From Roseateles_C aquae (GTDB lineage: Bacteria > Pseudomonadota > Gammaproteobacteria > Burkholderiales > Burkholderiaceae_C), in the NCBI RefSeq assembly GCF_032337115.1, contig NZ_JAVXZY010000001.1:124001-188000 (forward strand): a stretch of DNA of 64,000 bases, given 5' to 3'. The notes under the pieces were generated by a model. The model did not search any database. It was not told the DNA's origin and saw only the letters and a list, made by a program, of their open reading frames with translations. A program made the translations under genes and the position numbers. Position 1 is the first letter of the stretch. Every line of letters begins with the position of its first letter. Of this stretch, positions 52,945 to 62,270 are shown one piece after another.

Positions 52945-53433
52945 TTACTGAAGCGTTCCTTTTGCGGCGTCAGGCAAAAGCAGCGGCAGCACGGCGATGC
53001 CCTCATCGAGCAGCTCGCGAGTCTCCTCGGCACTGGACTGGCCGCGTATCGCACGGGCCTCTGTTTCACCATAGTGAATCCGCCGCGCTTCTTCTGCGAA
53101 GCGTTCACCGACGTCCTCGGTCTTGCTGAGCACTTCGCGCATCGCCGTCAACAGCCGCCCGTGCAACGCAGCGTCTGTTTCTGGCGCCGCGGCCGCCTGT
53201 GTTGCGGTCTTGCCGACGTCAAGTGCGCGCTGCGGCTTGCTCGCCAGGTCTGCGGCGCCGCGCAGGTGCGACACATTCAGTCGTGGAGCCGAAGGCAGGC
53301 GCCGGATCTCGGCCGAGCCACAGATCGGGCAGCTGAGCAATTGGCGCTGCTGCTGGCCTTCAAAGTCCTGCGCTGAGCCGAACCAGCCCTCGAACGGGTG
53401 TTCGTATTCGCAGCAGAGATTGAGAACCAGCAT
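52945..53433 (-). CDS. DUF1178 family protein
   Basis: The protein has 162 residues. The N terminus MLVLNLCCEYEHPFEGWFGS and a CPICGSAEIRRLPSAP zinc-like pair of cysteines are the hallmarks of DUF1178. The C-terminal half is helical with the EEARRIHYGETEARAIRG motif (shortened). Function is unknown; a zinc ribbon at the start is likely. It follows the NUDIX gene with a gap of 42 bp, an order conserved in Burkholderiales behind nuoN. Confidence 0.9.
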   Translation of the reverse strand: MLVLNLCCEYEHPFEGWFGSAQDFEGQQQRQLLSCPICGSAEIRRLPSAPRLNVSHLRGAADLASKPQRALDVGKTATQAAAAPETDAALHGRLLTAMREVLSKTEDVGERFAEEARRIHYGETEARAIRGQSSAEETRELLDEGIAVLPLLLPDAAKGTLQ

Positions 53434-53475
53434 GGCTTGCTTCTTGTCGGAGTCGAGGAACGCCAGGGGCAGCGC

Positions 53476-54069
53476 TCAGGCGCCGTCATGCCAGTCTAAG
53501 GACCAGCCGCCAGCCAGCCAGCGCTGCAGCCAGAGCAAGCCGATCAGCGTTTTGGCATCGGTCAAACTACCCTGCCGAGCGAGATCATCCAGTTCAACAG
53601 GCGTGTGCCGCACCAGATCGAGAAACTCACCCTCGTCGAGCGAGCGCTCTCCGGCCATCAGGCCGCGGGCGAAGAAGATCTCGATACCCTCGTCAGAGTA
53701 TGCGATGGCGTTGTGCAAAACGCCGGCGTGGGCCCACTCCCGAGCGCTGAAGCCGGTTTCTTCACGCAGCTCGCGCTGCGCGCAGCGCAGCGGTGACTCG
53801 CCGGCGTCGAGCTTACCGGCCGGAAACTCCAGCATCACGCGGCCCATCGGATAGCGGTACTGGCGTTCCAGCAGCAAGCTGCCATCGTCGAGCAGTGGCA
53901 CGATCATCACCGCGCCGGGATGGACGATGTACTCGCGTGCGGAAGTCTTGCCGTCGGGCAAGGCAATGCGATCACGCCGTACGTGCAGGAAATGACCCTG
54001 GTAGACGGTCTCGCTGCTGAGCTGTCGCTCGCGCAGGTGCTCGTCAGCGCTCGCCTCAATCTTGTCCAC
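53476..54069 (-). CDS. NUDIX hydrolase (ADP-ribose pyrophosphatase type)
   Basis: The protein has 197 residues. The NUDIX box is complete (GKLDAGESPLRCAQRELREETGF, shortened: G-x5-E-x7-REL-x-EE-x-G) around residues 89-111. It is preceded by LLLERQYRYPMGRVMLEFPAGK, shortened, typical of ADP-ribose pyrophosphatases. It likely cleaves ADP-ribose or related dinucleotides. Its start overlaps the DUF2818 stop by 14 bp. Confidence 0.93.
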   Translation of the reverse strand: MDKIEASADEHLRERQLSSETVYQGHFLHVRRDRIALPDGKTSAREYIVHPGAVMIVPLLDDGSLLLERQYRYPMGRVMLEFPAGKLDAGESPLRCAQRELREETGFSAREWAHAGVLHNAIAYSDEGIEIFFARGLMAGERSLDEGEFLDLVRHTPVELDDLARQGSLTDAKTLIGLLWLQRWLAGGWSLDWHDGA

Positions 54070-54364
54070 GCGAACGCCTCAAATAGCACCAGACAAAACC
54101 CGGCGAGCCCAGGGTGATGAAGAGGCAGAGGCCCGCCGCGTAGAACTCCCAGCCCTGTTCGTAGCGCTGGCCAATACGACTCTCCAGCAAGACGCCCAGG
54201 CCCAGCACCAGGGCCGCGCACAAGGCCAGCTCAAGCAGGCGCCAGCCTGCGTGCTTGTGGGGCACGCGGGGGCCGAAGAGGCACAGCCGCGAGCTGAGAT
54301 AGGGCAGATTGGCTGCCAAGGCAGCAAAGCCAATCACCAGCCAGACGGCTGTGGTCTGATCCAC
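54056..54364 (-). CDS. DUF2818 family small membrane protein
   Basis: The protein has 102 residues from GTG 54364 (GAAGAGGG upstream). It has hydrophobic segments VWLVIGFAALAANLPYL, LLELALCAALVLGLGVLL and FYAAGLCLFITLGSPGF, with the ARLP-like AANLPYLSSRL motif of DUF2818. The family is found directly behind nuoN in Burkholderiales and may help complex I assembly; that is inference from position. It begins 39 bp after nuoN. Confidence 0.85.
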   Translation of the reverse strand: MDQTTAVWLVIGFAALAANLPYLSSRLCLFGPRVPHKHAGWRLLELALCAALVLGLGVLLESRIGQRYEQGWEFYAAGLCLFITLGSPGFVWCYLRRSRGQD

Positions 54365-54402
54365 GCGAAAGTACCCTCTTCCCTGCTCTGGCGCTGTTCG
54401 AC

Positions 54403-55884
54403 TCAGGTCGCCAAGGTCTTGACGATGGCGGTGGCGCAAAGTGCCATCAGGCTGTCAGGCATCAAGCCGAACACCAGCACGGCTGCGCCGTTGATGGACA
54501 TGACGATGCGCACATCATTGGGCGCGCTCAGCGCCGAGCGATCGGCAGGCTCATCAAACCACATCACCTTGACGACGCGCAGGTAGTAGAAGGCGCCGAT
54601 CAGCGACAGCAGCACCGCGGCAATCGCCAGCAGCAGGTAGAGCTGGGTGTTGGTGGACACCAGGGCCTGCAGCACGGCCAGCTTGCCGTAGAAGCCTGCC
54701 GTCGGCGGGATACCCGCCAGCGAGAACATGAAAATGCTCATCACCAGCGCATACCAGGGGCTGCGGCGTGCCAGACCAGCGAGATCGCTGATCTGCTCAG
54801 ACTCATGCCCTTGGCGCGACAGCAGCAGAATCATGCCGAAGCTGCCCAGCGTGGTCAGCACATAGGTGACCAGATAGAACATCGCCGAACTGTAGGCATT
54901 GGCCGAGGACAAGTTGTTGTCGTTGACGACGCCGGAAGCCAGGCCCAGCAGCATGAAGCCCATCTGCGCGATGGTCGAATAGGCCAACATGCGCTTCAGA
55001 TTGGTCTGCGCAATCGCGACCAGATTGCCGACCAGCAGGGACATCACCGCCAGCACGATCAGCATCTGTTGCCAATCGACGGCCAGTCCCGACATGCCAT
55101 CCACCAGCAAGCGCAGTGTGATGCCGAAGGCAGCCAGCTTGGGCGCGCCACCGATCAGCAAGGTGGCGGCCGTTGGCGCGCCTTGGTAGACGTCTGGCAC
55201 CCACATATGGAACGGTGCAGCGCCGAGCTTGAAGCCCAGGCCGGCGACGATGAATACGACGCCAAAGATCAACACGGCCTTGTTCGGAATGCCCTGGCTG
55301 ATGACATCAAAGACGCGCGGGATCTCCAGCGAGCCGGTGGCGCCGTACATCATCGACATGCCGTAGAGCAGGAAGCCGCTGGCCAGCGCGCCCAGCACAA
55401 AATACTTCATCGCCGCTTCGGTCGACACCGCATGGTCACGGCGCAGCGCGACCAGGGCATACAGCGACAGGCTCATCAGTTCCAGGCCGAGGTAGATGAC
55501 CAGGAAGTTGTTGGCCGACACCATGATGCTGATACCCAGCATTGCGAACAGGCTCAGCGTGAACAGCTCGCCCTTGAGCATGTCGCGCGACTCGGCATAA
55601 GGGCGCGCATAAACCAATGTGACGATAGTGGCGATCGCCGCAAAGGCCGCCAGCAGATGGCCCATGGGATCGGAGATCACCATGTTCTGCATCGCGAACT
55701 GGGTCTCAGCGCCATTGAAGTAGCAGAAGTGCACACCAGCCACAACGGCCAGCGTCAGCTGAGTGAGCCAGTAGGTGGGCGTGCGGCGCGGGTCGGCGAC
55801 AAAGAGGTCGACCAACGCCACCAGGCAGGCCATGCCCAGCAGGATGATTTCGGGATAAACCGCGAGCCAATTCATATTGTTCAT
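54403..55884 (-). CDS. nuoN: NADH-quinone oxidoreductase subunit N
   Basis: The protein has 493 residues, with about 14 hydrophobic helices of the antiporter-like fold. It is one of the three proton-pumping subunits of complex I. Signatures: LEAMSLSLYAL-type region (LGLELMSLSLYALVAL), KYFVLGALASGFLLYGMSMMYG (shortened), FKLGAAPFHMWVPDVYQGAPT (shortened), and KRMLAYSTIAQMGFMLLG with the channel lysine. It is the last nuo gene of the operon, 14 bp after nuoM. Confidence 0.97.
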   Translation of the reverse strand: MNNMNWLAVYPEIILLGMACLVALVDLFVADPRRTPTYWLTQLTLAVVAGVHFCYFNGAETQFAMQNMVISDPMGHLLAAFAAIATIVTLVYARPYAESRDMLKGELFTLSLFAMLGISIMVSANNFLVIYLGLELMSLSLYALVALRRDHAVSTEAAMKYFVLGALASGFLLYGMSMMYGATGSLEIPRVFDVISQGIPNKAVLIFGVVFIVAGLGFKLGAAPFHMWVPDVYQGAPTAATLLIGGAPKLAAFGITLRLLVDGMSGLAVDWQQMLIVLAVMSLLVGNLVAIAQTNLKRMLAYSTIAQMGFMLLGLASGVVNDNNLSSANAYSSAMFYLVTYVLTTLGSFGMILLLSRQGHESEQISDLAGLARRSPWYALVMSIFMFSLAGIPPTAGFYGKLAVLQALVSTNTQLYLLLAIAAVLLSLIGAFYYLRVVKVMWFDEPADRSALSAPNDVRIVMSINGAAVLVFGLMPDSLMALCATAIVKTLAT

Positions 55885-55898
55885 ATCCTTGTCGGCCC

Positions 55899-57371
55899 TC
55901 AGAGCTTCGAGACAGCCACGTGCTTGAGCAGCTCGGTGACCGAGACATGCATGACGTCAGTGAAGGGCTTGGGATATACGCCCATCCACAGCACGGCAGC
56001 GGCCAGCAGTGCCAGCATCAGGAATTCGCGGCCGTTGATGTCGCTGAGTTCCTTGACGTGGTCATTGCCGATGGCGCCGAAGTAGACGCGCTTGTACATC
56101 CACAGCGTGTAGGCAGCGCCAAACACCAGCGCCGTGGCGGCAATGGCACCGAGCCAGAAGCTGTACTGGACCGTGCCCAGGATCACCATCCATTCGCCGA
56201 CGAAACCACCAGTGGCCGGCAGGCCGCAATTGGCCATGGCAAAGAACAGGGCGAAGGCCGCGAACTTGGGCATGGTGTTGACAACACCACCGTAGTCGGC
56301 GATTTCACGCGAATGGACGCGGTCGTACAGCACGCCGATGGAGAGGAACATCGCGCCGGAGACGAAACCGTGCGAGATCATCTGCACGATGGCACCGGAC
56401 ACGCCCAACTCGTTGTAGATGAAGAAGCCCAGCGTCACAAAACCCATGTGGGCGATCGACGAATAGGCGACCAGCTTCTTCATGTCCTTCTGCACCAGCG
56501 CCACCAGGCCGATGTAGACGACGGCGATCAGCGACAGCGCGATGATGAACCAGGCGTATTTGTGCGCGGCGTCGGGAGCGATAGGCATCGAGAAGCGCAG
56601 GAAGCCATAGGCACCCAGCTTCAGCATGATGGCAGCCAGCACCACCGAGCCGCCGGTGGGCGCCTCGACGTGGGCGTCGGGCAGCCAGGTGTGCACAGGC
56701 CACATCGGCACCTTGACGGAGAAGGCGGCGAAGAAGGCAAAGAACAGCAACGTCTGCGCGTCCAGCGGCAGCGGCAGGCGGTGCCAGGCCTGAATGTCGA
56801 AGCTGCCCCCGGACTTGTAGTACAGGTAGAGCAGCGCGATCAGCATCAGCAGCGAACCGGCCAGCGTGTAGAGGAAGAACTTGAAGGCGGCATAGACGCG
56901 GCGCGGCCCGCCCCAGACACCGATGATGATGTACATCGGGATCAGCGTCGCCTCGAAGAAGACGTAGAACAGCATGCCGTCGGCCGCCGCAAACACGCCC
57001 ACCATCAGGCCGGAGAGGATCAGGAAGGCGCCCAGGTACTGGTTGACGCGGCTCTGGATCACCTCCCACGCCGCCAGCACCACGACGACGGTGATGAAGG
57101 CGGTCAACGGTACAAACCACATCGAGATGCCGTCAACGCCCAGCTTGTAATGGACGTTGAAGCGCTCGATCCAGTGGTAGTTCTCGACGAACTGCAAGGC
57201 CGCCGTCGAGGTGTCGAACTGGGTGATCAGCGGCAGCGTGACCAGGAAGCTGGCGATCGAGGCCAGCAGCGCCAGCCAACGCACCGTTTTGGCCTGGTCG
57301 TCACGACCGAGCGCCAACAGCACCCCACCGCTGACGACTGGCAACCAGATGGCAAGACTCAACAAATTCAT
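55899..57371 (-). CDS. nuoM: NADH-quinone oxidoreductase subunit M
   Basis: The protein has 490 residues and belongs to the antiporter-like family. Signatures: FVPLTAFITVVVVLAAWEVI (shortened), FFEATLIPMYIIIGVWGG with the key glutamate, KVPMWPVHTWLPDAHVEAPT, and KDMKKLVAYSSIAHMGFVTLG. It pumps protons in the distal membrane arm. It lies 19 bp after nuoL and 14 bp before nuoN. Confidence 0.97.
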   Translation of the reverse strand: MNLLSLAIWLPVVSGGVLLALGRDDQAKTVRWLALLASIASFLVTLPLITQFDTSTAALQFVENYHWIERFNVHYKLGVDGISMWFVPLTAFITVVVVLAAWEVIQSRVNQYLGAFLILSGLMVGVFAAADGMLFYVFFEATLIPMYIIIGVWGGPRRVYAAFKFFLYTLAGSLLMLIALLYLYYKSGGSFDIQAWHRLPLPLDAQTLLFFAFFAAFSVKVPMWPVHTWLPDAHVEAPTGGSVVLAAIMLKLGAYGFLRFSMPIAPDAAHKYAWFIIALSLIAVVYIGLVALVQKDMKKLVAYSSIAHMGFVTLGFFIYNELGVSGAIVQMISHGFVSGAMFLSIGVLYDRVHSREIADYGGVVNTMPKFAAFALFFAMANCGLPATGGFVGEWMVILGTVQYSFWLGAIAATALVFGAAYTLWMYKRVYFGAIGNDHVKELSDINGREFLMLALLAAAVLWMGVYPKPFTDVMHVSVTELLKHVAVSKL

Positions 57372-57390
57372 TCTTGTTCTCCGCCCTTGA

Positions 57391-59436
57391 TCAGAAGCCC
57401 GCCAGGGCCTTGAATTGGGGCCCGATGTATGGCCACAGTTGCCAGGTCATCAAACCGATGACACCCAGAATCATCACCAGCGCGTACCAGTAGAGGTGGC
57501 CGGTCTGCACACGGCGTGCAATGCCAGCCAGGCCGCCCACGGCGCCGGCGGAGCCATTGATGATGGCGCCATCGATGATGCCGACATCGCCGACCTTCCA
57601 CAGACCCGTACCCAAACCACGGGCCGCGGCGGCGAGGATGTTCTCGTTGATCCAGTCCATGAAGTACTTGTTCTCCAGGACCACGACCAGCGGACGCAAC
57701 ACCCGGGCAAACATGGCCGGAATCTGCGGAGCAACCAGGTAGAACACATAGGCCGTCACCACACCACCCAGCGCCAGCCAGAACGGCAGGCTGCTCAGGC
57801 CGTGAATCGCCATCGACAGCGGATCATGGAATTCTTCGGCCAGTTCACCCATCGCATGATGGAGCTCGTGCTTGATGAAGATGGCGTCCTTGAAGAAGTC
57901 GCCGAACAGCATGGTCTTGATCGTCAGATAGCCGATCACCACCGAGGGAATGGCCAGCAAGATCAGCGGCGCGGTCACCACCCACTTCGACTCATGCGGG
58001 GCGTGATGCTCGCCATGGTCGTCGTGATGGTCATGCTCGCCCGGGAAGGGCTTGTGATGGAAATTCTCCTTGCCATGGAAGACCAGGAAGTACATCCGGA
58101 AGCTGTAGAAGGCCGTCACAAACACGCCGATGATCACCGCAGCGTAGGCGAAGTTTGCCGCCGGCAAATGGCTGGCGTGCACCGCCTCGATGATCGAGTC
58201 CTTCGAATAGAAGCCCGAGAACAGCGGCGTACCGATCAGCGCCAGCGAACCCAGCAGCGAGGTGAACCAGGTGATCTTCATATGCTTCCACAGACCACCC
58301 ATATTGCGGATGTCCTGGTCGTGGTGCATGCCGATGATCACCGAGCCGGCGCCGAGGAACAGCAGGGCCTTGAAGAAGGCGTGCGTCATCAGGTGGAAGA
58401 CGGCCACCGAGTAGGCCGAAGCACCCAGGGCAACGGTCATATAGCCCAGCTGCGACAGCGTCGAGTAGGCGACGACACGTTTGATGTCGTTCTGGATGAT
58501 GCCCAGGAAGCCCATGAACAGCGCGGTGATGGCGCCGATCACCAGGATGAAATTCAGCGCGGTGTCCGACAACTCGAACAGCGGGCTCATCCGCGTGACC
58601 ATGAAGATGCCTGCCGTCACCATGGTGGCGGCGTGAATCAGTGCGGAGATGGGCGTCGGGCCTTCCATCGAATCCGGCAGCCAGACATGCAGCGGGAACT
58701 GCGCCGACTTGCCCATCGCGCCGATGAACAGGCAGATGCAGGCCACGCTGAGCATCATCCAATCCGAGCCCCACAGCGGTGCCGGGAACTTGATCTGCGC
58801 CAGCTCATTGGCCTTGGCAAAGGTCTCGGTGTAGTTCAGCGAACCACCATAGGCGACCAGCAGGCCGATGCCGAGGATGAAGCCGAAGTCACCCACGCGG
58901 TTGACCAGGAAGGCCTTCATATTGGCGAAGATCGCCGTCGGCTTGGTGTACCAGAAGCCGATCAGCAGGTAGGACACCAGACCCACCGCTTCCCAGCCGA
59001 AGAAGAGCTGCAGCATGTTGTTGCTCATCACGAGCATCAACATCGAGAAGGTGAACAGCGAGATGTAGGAGAAGAAGCGCTGGTAGCCAGGATCTTCCTC
59101 CATATAGCCAATGGTGTAGATGTGCACCATCAGCGACACAAAGGTCACCACGCACATCATCATCGCCGTCAGCCCGTCGACCATGAAGCCGACTTCCATC
59201 TTCAAGCCGCCCAGATTCATCCATTCATAGATGGTCTGGTTGAAGCGTGCACCGTCGACGGCCACGCTTTGCAGCGTCATCGCCGAAATGATGAACGCGA
59301 TCAGCACGCCAAGAATGGTGACGGTGTGAGCACCGGCACGGCCCACCTGCTTGCCGAAGAAACCCGCCACCACGGCACCGACCAGCGGCGCCAGTGGCAC
59401 GGCCAACAGCATGTTCTGAGAGAGTTGTGCAGACAT
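57391..59436 (-). CDS. nuoL: NADH-quinone oxidoreductase subunit L
   Basis: The protein has 681 residues, the largest membrane subunit. Antiporter core motifs are intact: FFGWEAVGLVSYLLIGFWY, KSAQFPLHVWLPDSMEGPTP, LIHAATMVTAGIFMV and NDIKRVVAYSTLSQLGYMTVA (shortened). A His-rich loop (EHDHHDDHGEHHAPHE) of about 20 residues lies near residue 470; such loops are common in betaproteobacterial NuoL. The long C-terminal lateral helix is expected near the end. It is followed by nuoM. Confidence 0.97.
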   Translation of the reverse strand: MSAQLSQNMLLAVPLAPLVGAVVAGFFGKQVGRAGAHTVTILGVLIAFIISAMTLQSVAVDGARFNQTIYEWMNLGGLKMEVGFMVDGLTAMMMCVVTFVSLMVHIYTIGYMEEDPGYQRFFSYISLFTFSMLMLVMSNNMLQLFFGWEAVGLVSYLLIGFWYTKPTAIFANMKAFLVNRVGDFGFILGIGLLVAYGGSLNYTETFAKANELAQIKFPAPLWGSDWMMLSVACICLFIGAMGKSAQFPLHVWLPDSMEGPTPISALIHAATMVTAGIFMVTRMSPLFELSDTALNFILVIGAITALFMGFLGIIQNDIKRVVAYSTLSQLGYMTVALGASAYSVAVFHLMTHAFFKALLFLGAGSVIIGMHHDQDIRNMGGLWKHMKITWFTSLLGSLALIGTPLFSGFYSKDSIIEAVHASHLPAANFAYAAVIIGVFVTAFYSFRMYFLVFHGKENFHHKPFPGEHDHHDDHGEHHAPHESKWVVTAPLILLAIPSVVIGYLTIKTMLFGDFFKDAIFIKHELHHAMGELAEEFHDPLSMAIHGLSSLPFWLALGGVVTAYVFYLVAPQIPAMFARVLRPLVVVLENKYFMDWINENILAAAARGLGTGLWKVGDVGIIDGAIINGSAGAVGGLAGIARRVQTGHLYWYALVMILGVIGLMTWQLWPYIGPQFKALAGF

Positions 59437-59468
59437 CTTTTTCGCCCTTGTTGGCTCTTGTGCGCCGT

Positions 59469-59795
59469 TCAGCCCTTCAAGGCGTCGAGTTCTTCCACAT
59501 TGATGCTGGCCCGGTTGCGGAACAGCACCACCAGGATGGCCAGGCCGATTGCCGATTCGGCGGCCGCCACCGTCAGGATGAAGAACACAAAGACCTGACC
59601 GGCCATATCACCCAGATAGTGGGAGAAGGCGACGAAGTTCAGGTTGACCGCCAGCAGCATCAACTCGATCGCCATAAGTAGCACGATCAGGTTCTTGCGA
59701 TTCAGGAAGATGCCGATCACCGACAGCGCGAACAGGATCGCGCCCAGCGTCAGGAAATGGCCCAGGGTGAGACTCGTGGTGATGGCGCCCATCAT
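59469..59795 (-). CDS. nuoK: NADH-quinone oxidoreductase subunit K
   Basis: The protein has 108 residues and three membrane helices. Two conserved glutamates of the proton path lie in AIELMLLAVNLNF and AAESAIGLAILV. It starts within the nuoJ stop (ATGA overlap), so the two are translationally coupled. A second ATG follows the first directly. It forms part of the hydrophobic core between NuoJ and NuoN. Confidence 0.97.
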   Translation of the reverse strand: MMGAITTSLTLGHFLTLGAILFALSVIGIFLNRKNLIVLLMAIELMLLAVNLNFVAFSHYLGDMAGQVFVFFILTVAAAESAIGLAILVVLFRNRASINVEELDALKG

Positions 59796-60433
59796 GCGCC
59801 TCCTTGTGCTTGCTCGGCTGCCGGAGCAGCGCTCGCTTCAACGGTGGCGGCGACCTTGACGATGCGCAGACGATCAGCCTTCTTGACCTTCACCTGCTCG
59901 GAAGGATCTTGATAGCGCGAATCCTTACGGCGGCGCAATGTCAGGGCAATCGCGGCAATGATGGCCACCAGCAGCAGCACGGCGGCAATCTGCAGCGGGT
60001 ACAGATACTGGGTGTAGATAGCGATGCCCAGCATCTTGGTATTGCCGAGCTTCTGTGCCACTGCATCCAGCTCGGGCGCTTCGCTGAGGCGGAAGCCGCC
60101 CATCAGGATGGCTGCCATCTCCAGCGCGATGAAGGCACCGACCAGGCCAGCCAGCGGCATATGCTTCCAGAAGCCCTGCCGTACGCTGTCCGAGTTGATG
60201 TCGAGCATCATCACGACGAACAGGAACAGCACCATCACCGCGCCGATATAGACCAGCACCAGCGTGATCGCCAGGAACTCGGCCTTCAGCAGCATCCACA
60301 GGCAGGAGGCGTTGAAGAAGGCCAGGATCAGGAACAGTGCCGAATGCACGGTGCTGCGCGCCGTGATCACACGGAACGAAGCACCCAGCAGCACGGCCGA
60401 GAAGACGTAGAACAGAGCGGTGGTGATATCCAT
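59792..60433 (-). CDS. nuoJ: NADH-quinone oxidoreductase subunit J
   Basis: The protein has 213 residues with about five membrane helices. Signatures: LILAFFNASCLWMLLKAEFLA (shortened) and YIGAVMVLFLFVVMMLD, the helix with the pi-bulge found in NuoJ. The C-terminal tail is basic (LRRRKDSRYQDPSEQVKVKK, shortened) and ends in an alanine-rich stretch, longer than in E. coli. A gap of 156 bp separates it from nuoI. Confidence 0.96.
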   Translation of the reverse strand: MDITTALFYVFSAVLLGASFRVITARSTVHSALFLILAFFNASCLWMLLKAEFLAITLVLVYIGAVMVLFLFVVMMLDINSDSVRQGFWKHMPLAGLVGAFIALEMAAILMGGFRLSEAPELDAVAQKLGNTKMLGIAIYTQYLYPLQIAAVLLLVAIIAAIALTLRRRKDSRYQDPSEQVKVKKADRLRIVKVAATVEASAAPAAEQAQGGA

Positions 60434-60589
60434 GATGCTCCAGCAAATGCGTTGACCCGAGGTTTGCCTGCTTGTCTTTGTGCCGTCTGCCCTGTCGGCC
60501 CAAGCAGGGCCACACGGCTATACGTCTAAGGCTGGCGGTCTTCAGCGTCCCCGGGGACCGATCAGGGCTTGCTCGCCCAGATCGAAAGG

Positions 60590-61075
60590 TCAACGGTACT
60601 TTGCGTCGGCCTCCTTTGTGGCTGCGATTTCTTTTTCATAACGATCGCCAACGGCCAGCAACATGTCCTTGGTGAAGTACAGGTCGCCACGCTTCTCACC
60701 GTGGTATTCGAAGATACTGGTTTCGACGATGGAGTCGACCGGGCAGCTCTCTTCGCAGAAGCCGCAGAAGATGCACTTGGTCAGGTCGATGTCGTAGCGC
60801 GTGGTGCGGCGGCTACCGTCTTCGCGCACATCGGACTCGATCGTGATCGCCATCGCCGGGCAGACTGCTTCGCACAGCTTGCAGGCGATGCAGCGTTCTT
60901 CACCGTTTTCATAGCGGCGCAAGGCATGCAGACCACGGAAACGCGGCGACAGCGGCGTCTTCTCTTCCGGGAACTGCACCGTGATATTGCGCGACAGGAA
61001 ATGGCGGCCGGTCAGGGCCATGCCCTTGAACAGCTCGGTGAGCATGAAGCTCTTGATGAAATCTTTGACCATCAC
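60590..61075 (-). CDS. nuoI: NADH-quinone oxidoreductase subunit I
   Basis: The protein has 161 residues. It carries two [4Fe-4S] clusters (N6a/N6b) in CIACKLCEAVCPAMAI and CIFCGFCEESCPVDSI, near residues 60-75 and 100-115. The N-terminal amphipathic helix (SFMLTELFKGMALTGRHFL) binds the membrane. It carries electrons towards NuoB. It lies between nuoH (81 bp upstream) and nuoJ. Confidence 0.97.
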   Translation of the reverse strand: MMVKDFIKSFMLTELFKGMALTGRHFLSRNITVQFPEEKTPLSPRFRGLHALRRYENGEERCIACKLCEAVCPAMAITIESDVREDGSRRTTRYDIDLTKCIFCGFCEESCPVDSIVETSIFEYHGEKRGDLYFTKDMLLAVGDRYEKEIAATKEADAKYR

Positions 61076-61156
61076 AGGCTCCGCCGAGCCGCCTCGAGGA
61101 GGCTGGCGCCCCTCTGGGGGGCAGTGAATGAAATGAACGTGGGGGCCATCTTCAAC

Positions 61157-62266
61157 TTACTTCCAGATGTTCAGCGGCGACTGGATCCACAGGCCAACCA
61201 CCACCAGCCAGACCAGGGTCACGGGAATGAAGATCTTCCAGCCCAGACGCATGATCTGGTCATAGCGGAAGCGCGGGAAGGTGGCGCGCACCCAGAGGAA
61301 CATGGTGACGACGAAGAAGGTCTTGCCGAACAACCACGCCCAATTCCAGAAGGCCATCGTGTCCTTGATGAAGCCAGGCGTGTCCATGCCAAGCAGCGCC
61401 CAGCTGATAGGTGCCGTCCAGCCGCCCAGGAACATCACGACCGCCAAGGCCGAGACCAGGATCATGTTGGCGTACTCGGCCAGGAAGAACATCGCGAAGG
61501 ACATGCCCGAGTACTCGATCATGTGGCCGGCGACAATCTCCGATTCGCCTTCGACAACGTCAAACGGATGGCGGTTGGTCTCAGCCAGGCCGGAGATGAA
61601 GTAGACGATGAAGATCGGCAGCAGCGGCAGCCAGTTCCAGGACAGGAAGTTGACGCCCATATCGGCAAACACGCCGCGCTGCTGCGAGGTGACGACCTCG
61701 GTCATGTTCAGGCTGCCGGTGACCATCAGCACAACAACCAGCGCAAAGCCCATCGCGATCTCGTAGGACACCATCTGAGCCGAGGCGCGCATGGCGCCCA
61801 GGAAGGCGTACTTGGAGTTCGAGCCCCAGCCGGCAATGATCACGCCATAGACCTCCAGCGAGGTGATGGCCATGATGAAGAGCAGACCGGCATTGACGTT
61901 CGCCACCGCCGCTTCCGGGCCGAAGGGCACAACGGCCCAGGCGGCCAAGGCCGGCATGATGGTCATGATGGGGCCGAGGAAGAACAGACCCTTGTTGGCC
62001 GCGCTGGGGACGATGATCTCCTTGAAGATCAGCTTCACCGCATCGGCAATCGGGGTCAGCAGGCCGTAGGGGCCGACGCGGTTCGGGCCCGGGCGGATCT
62101 GCGACCAGCCAATCGCCTTGCGCTCCCACAGCGTCAGATAGGCGACGCAGATCATCAGCGGCGCGACGACGGCGATGATCTTCAACAGGCTCCAGACGAC
62201 GGGCCAGATCAGCGGGGAGATGCCGCCGAAGAGCGCAGCGCCGGAGTGGTAGAGGCTCTCAATCAT
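61157..62266 (-). CDS. nuoH: NADH-quinone oxidoreductase subunit H
   Basis: The protein has 369 residues with eight hydrophobic helices. It forms the quinone tunnel with NuoB and NuoD. Signatures: ERKAIGWSQIRPGPNRVGPYG (shortened), the acidic loop ETNRHPFDVVEGESEIVAGH and RATFPRFRYDQIMRLGWK. ATG 62266 gives the normal N terminus; an in-frame extension to 62284 overlaps nuoG. It starts 4 bp after the nuoG stop. Confidence 0.97.
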   Translation of the reverse strand: MIESLYHSGAALFGGISPLIWPVVWSLLKIIAVVAPLMICVAYLTLWERKAIGWSQIRPGPNRVGPYGLLTPIADAVKLIFKEIIVPSAANKGLFFLGPIMTIMPALAAWAVVPFGPEAAVANVNAGLLFIMAITSLEVYGVIIAGWGSNSKYAFLGAMRASAQMVSYEIAMGFALVVVLMVTGSLNMTEVVTSQQRGVFADMGVNFLSWNWLPLLPIFIVYFISGLAETNRHPFDVVEGESEIVAGHMIEYSGMSFAMFFLAEYANMILVSALAVVMFLGGWTAPISWALLGMDTPGFIKDTMAFWNWAWLFGKTFFVVTMFLWVRATFPRFRYDQIMRLGWKIFIPVTLVWLVVVGLWIQSPLNIWK

Positions 62267-62270
62267 GGGG

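Noticed and set aside
57415..59598. Long open frame opposite nuoL
   Set aside because: Antisense artefact; nuoL on the other strand is full length with intact motifs.
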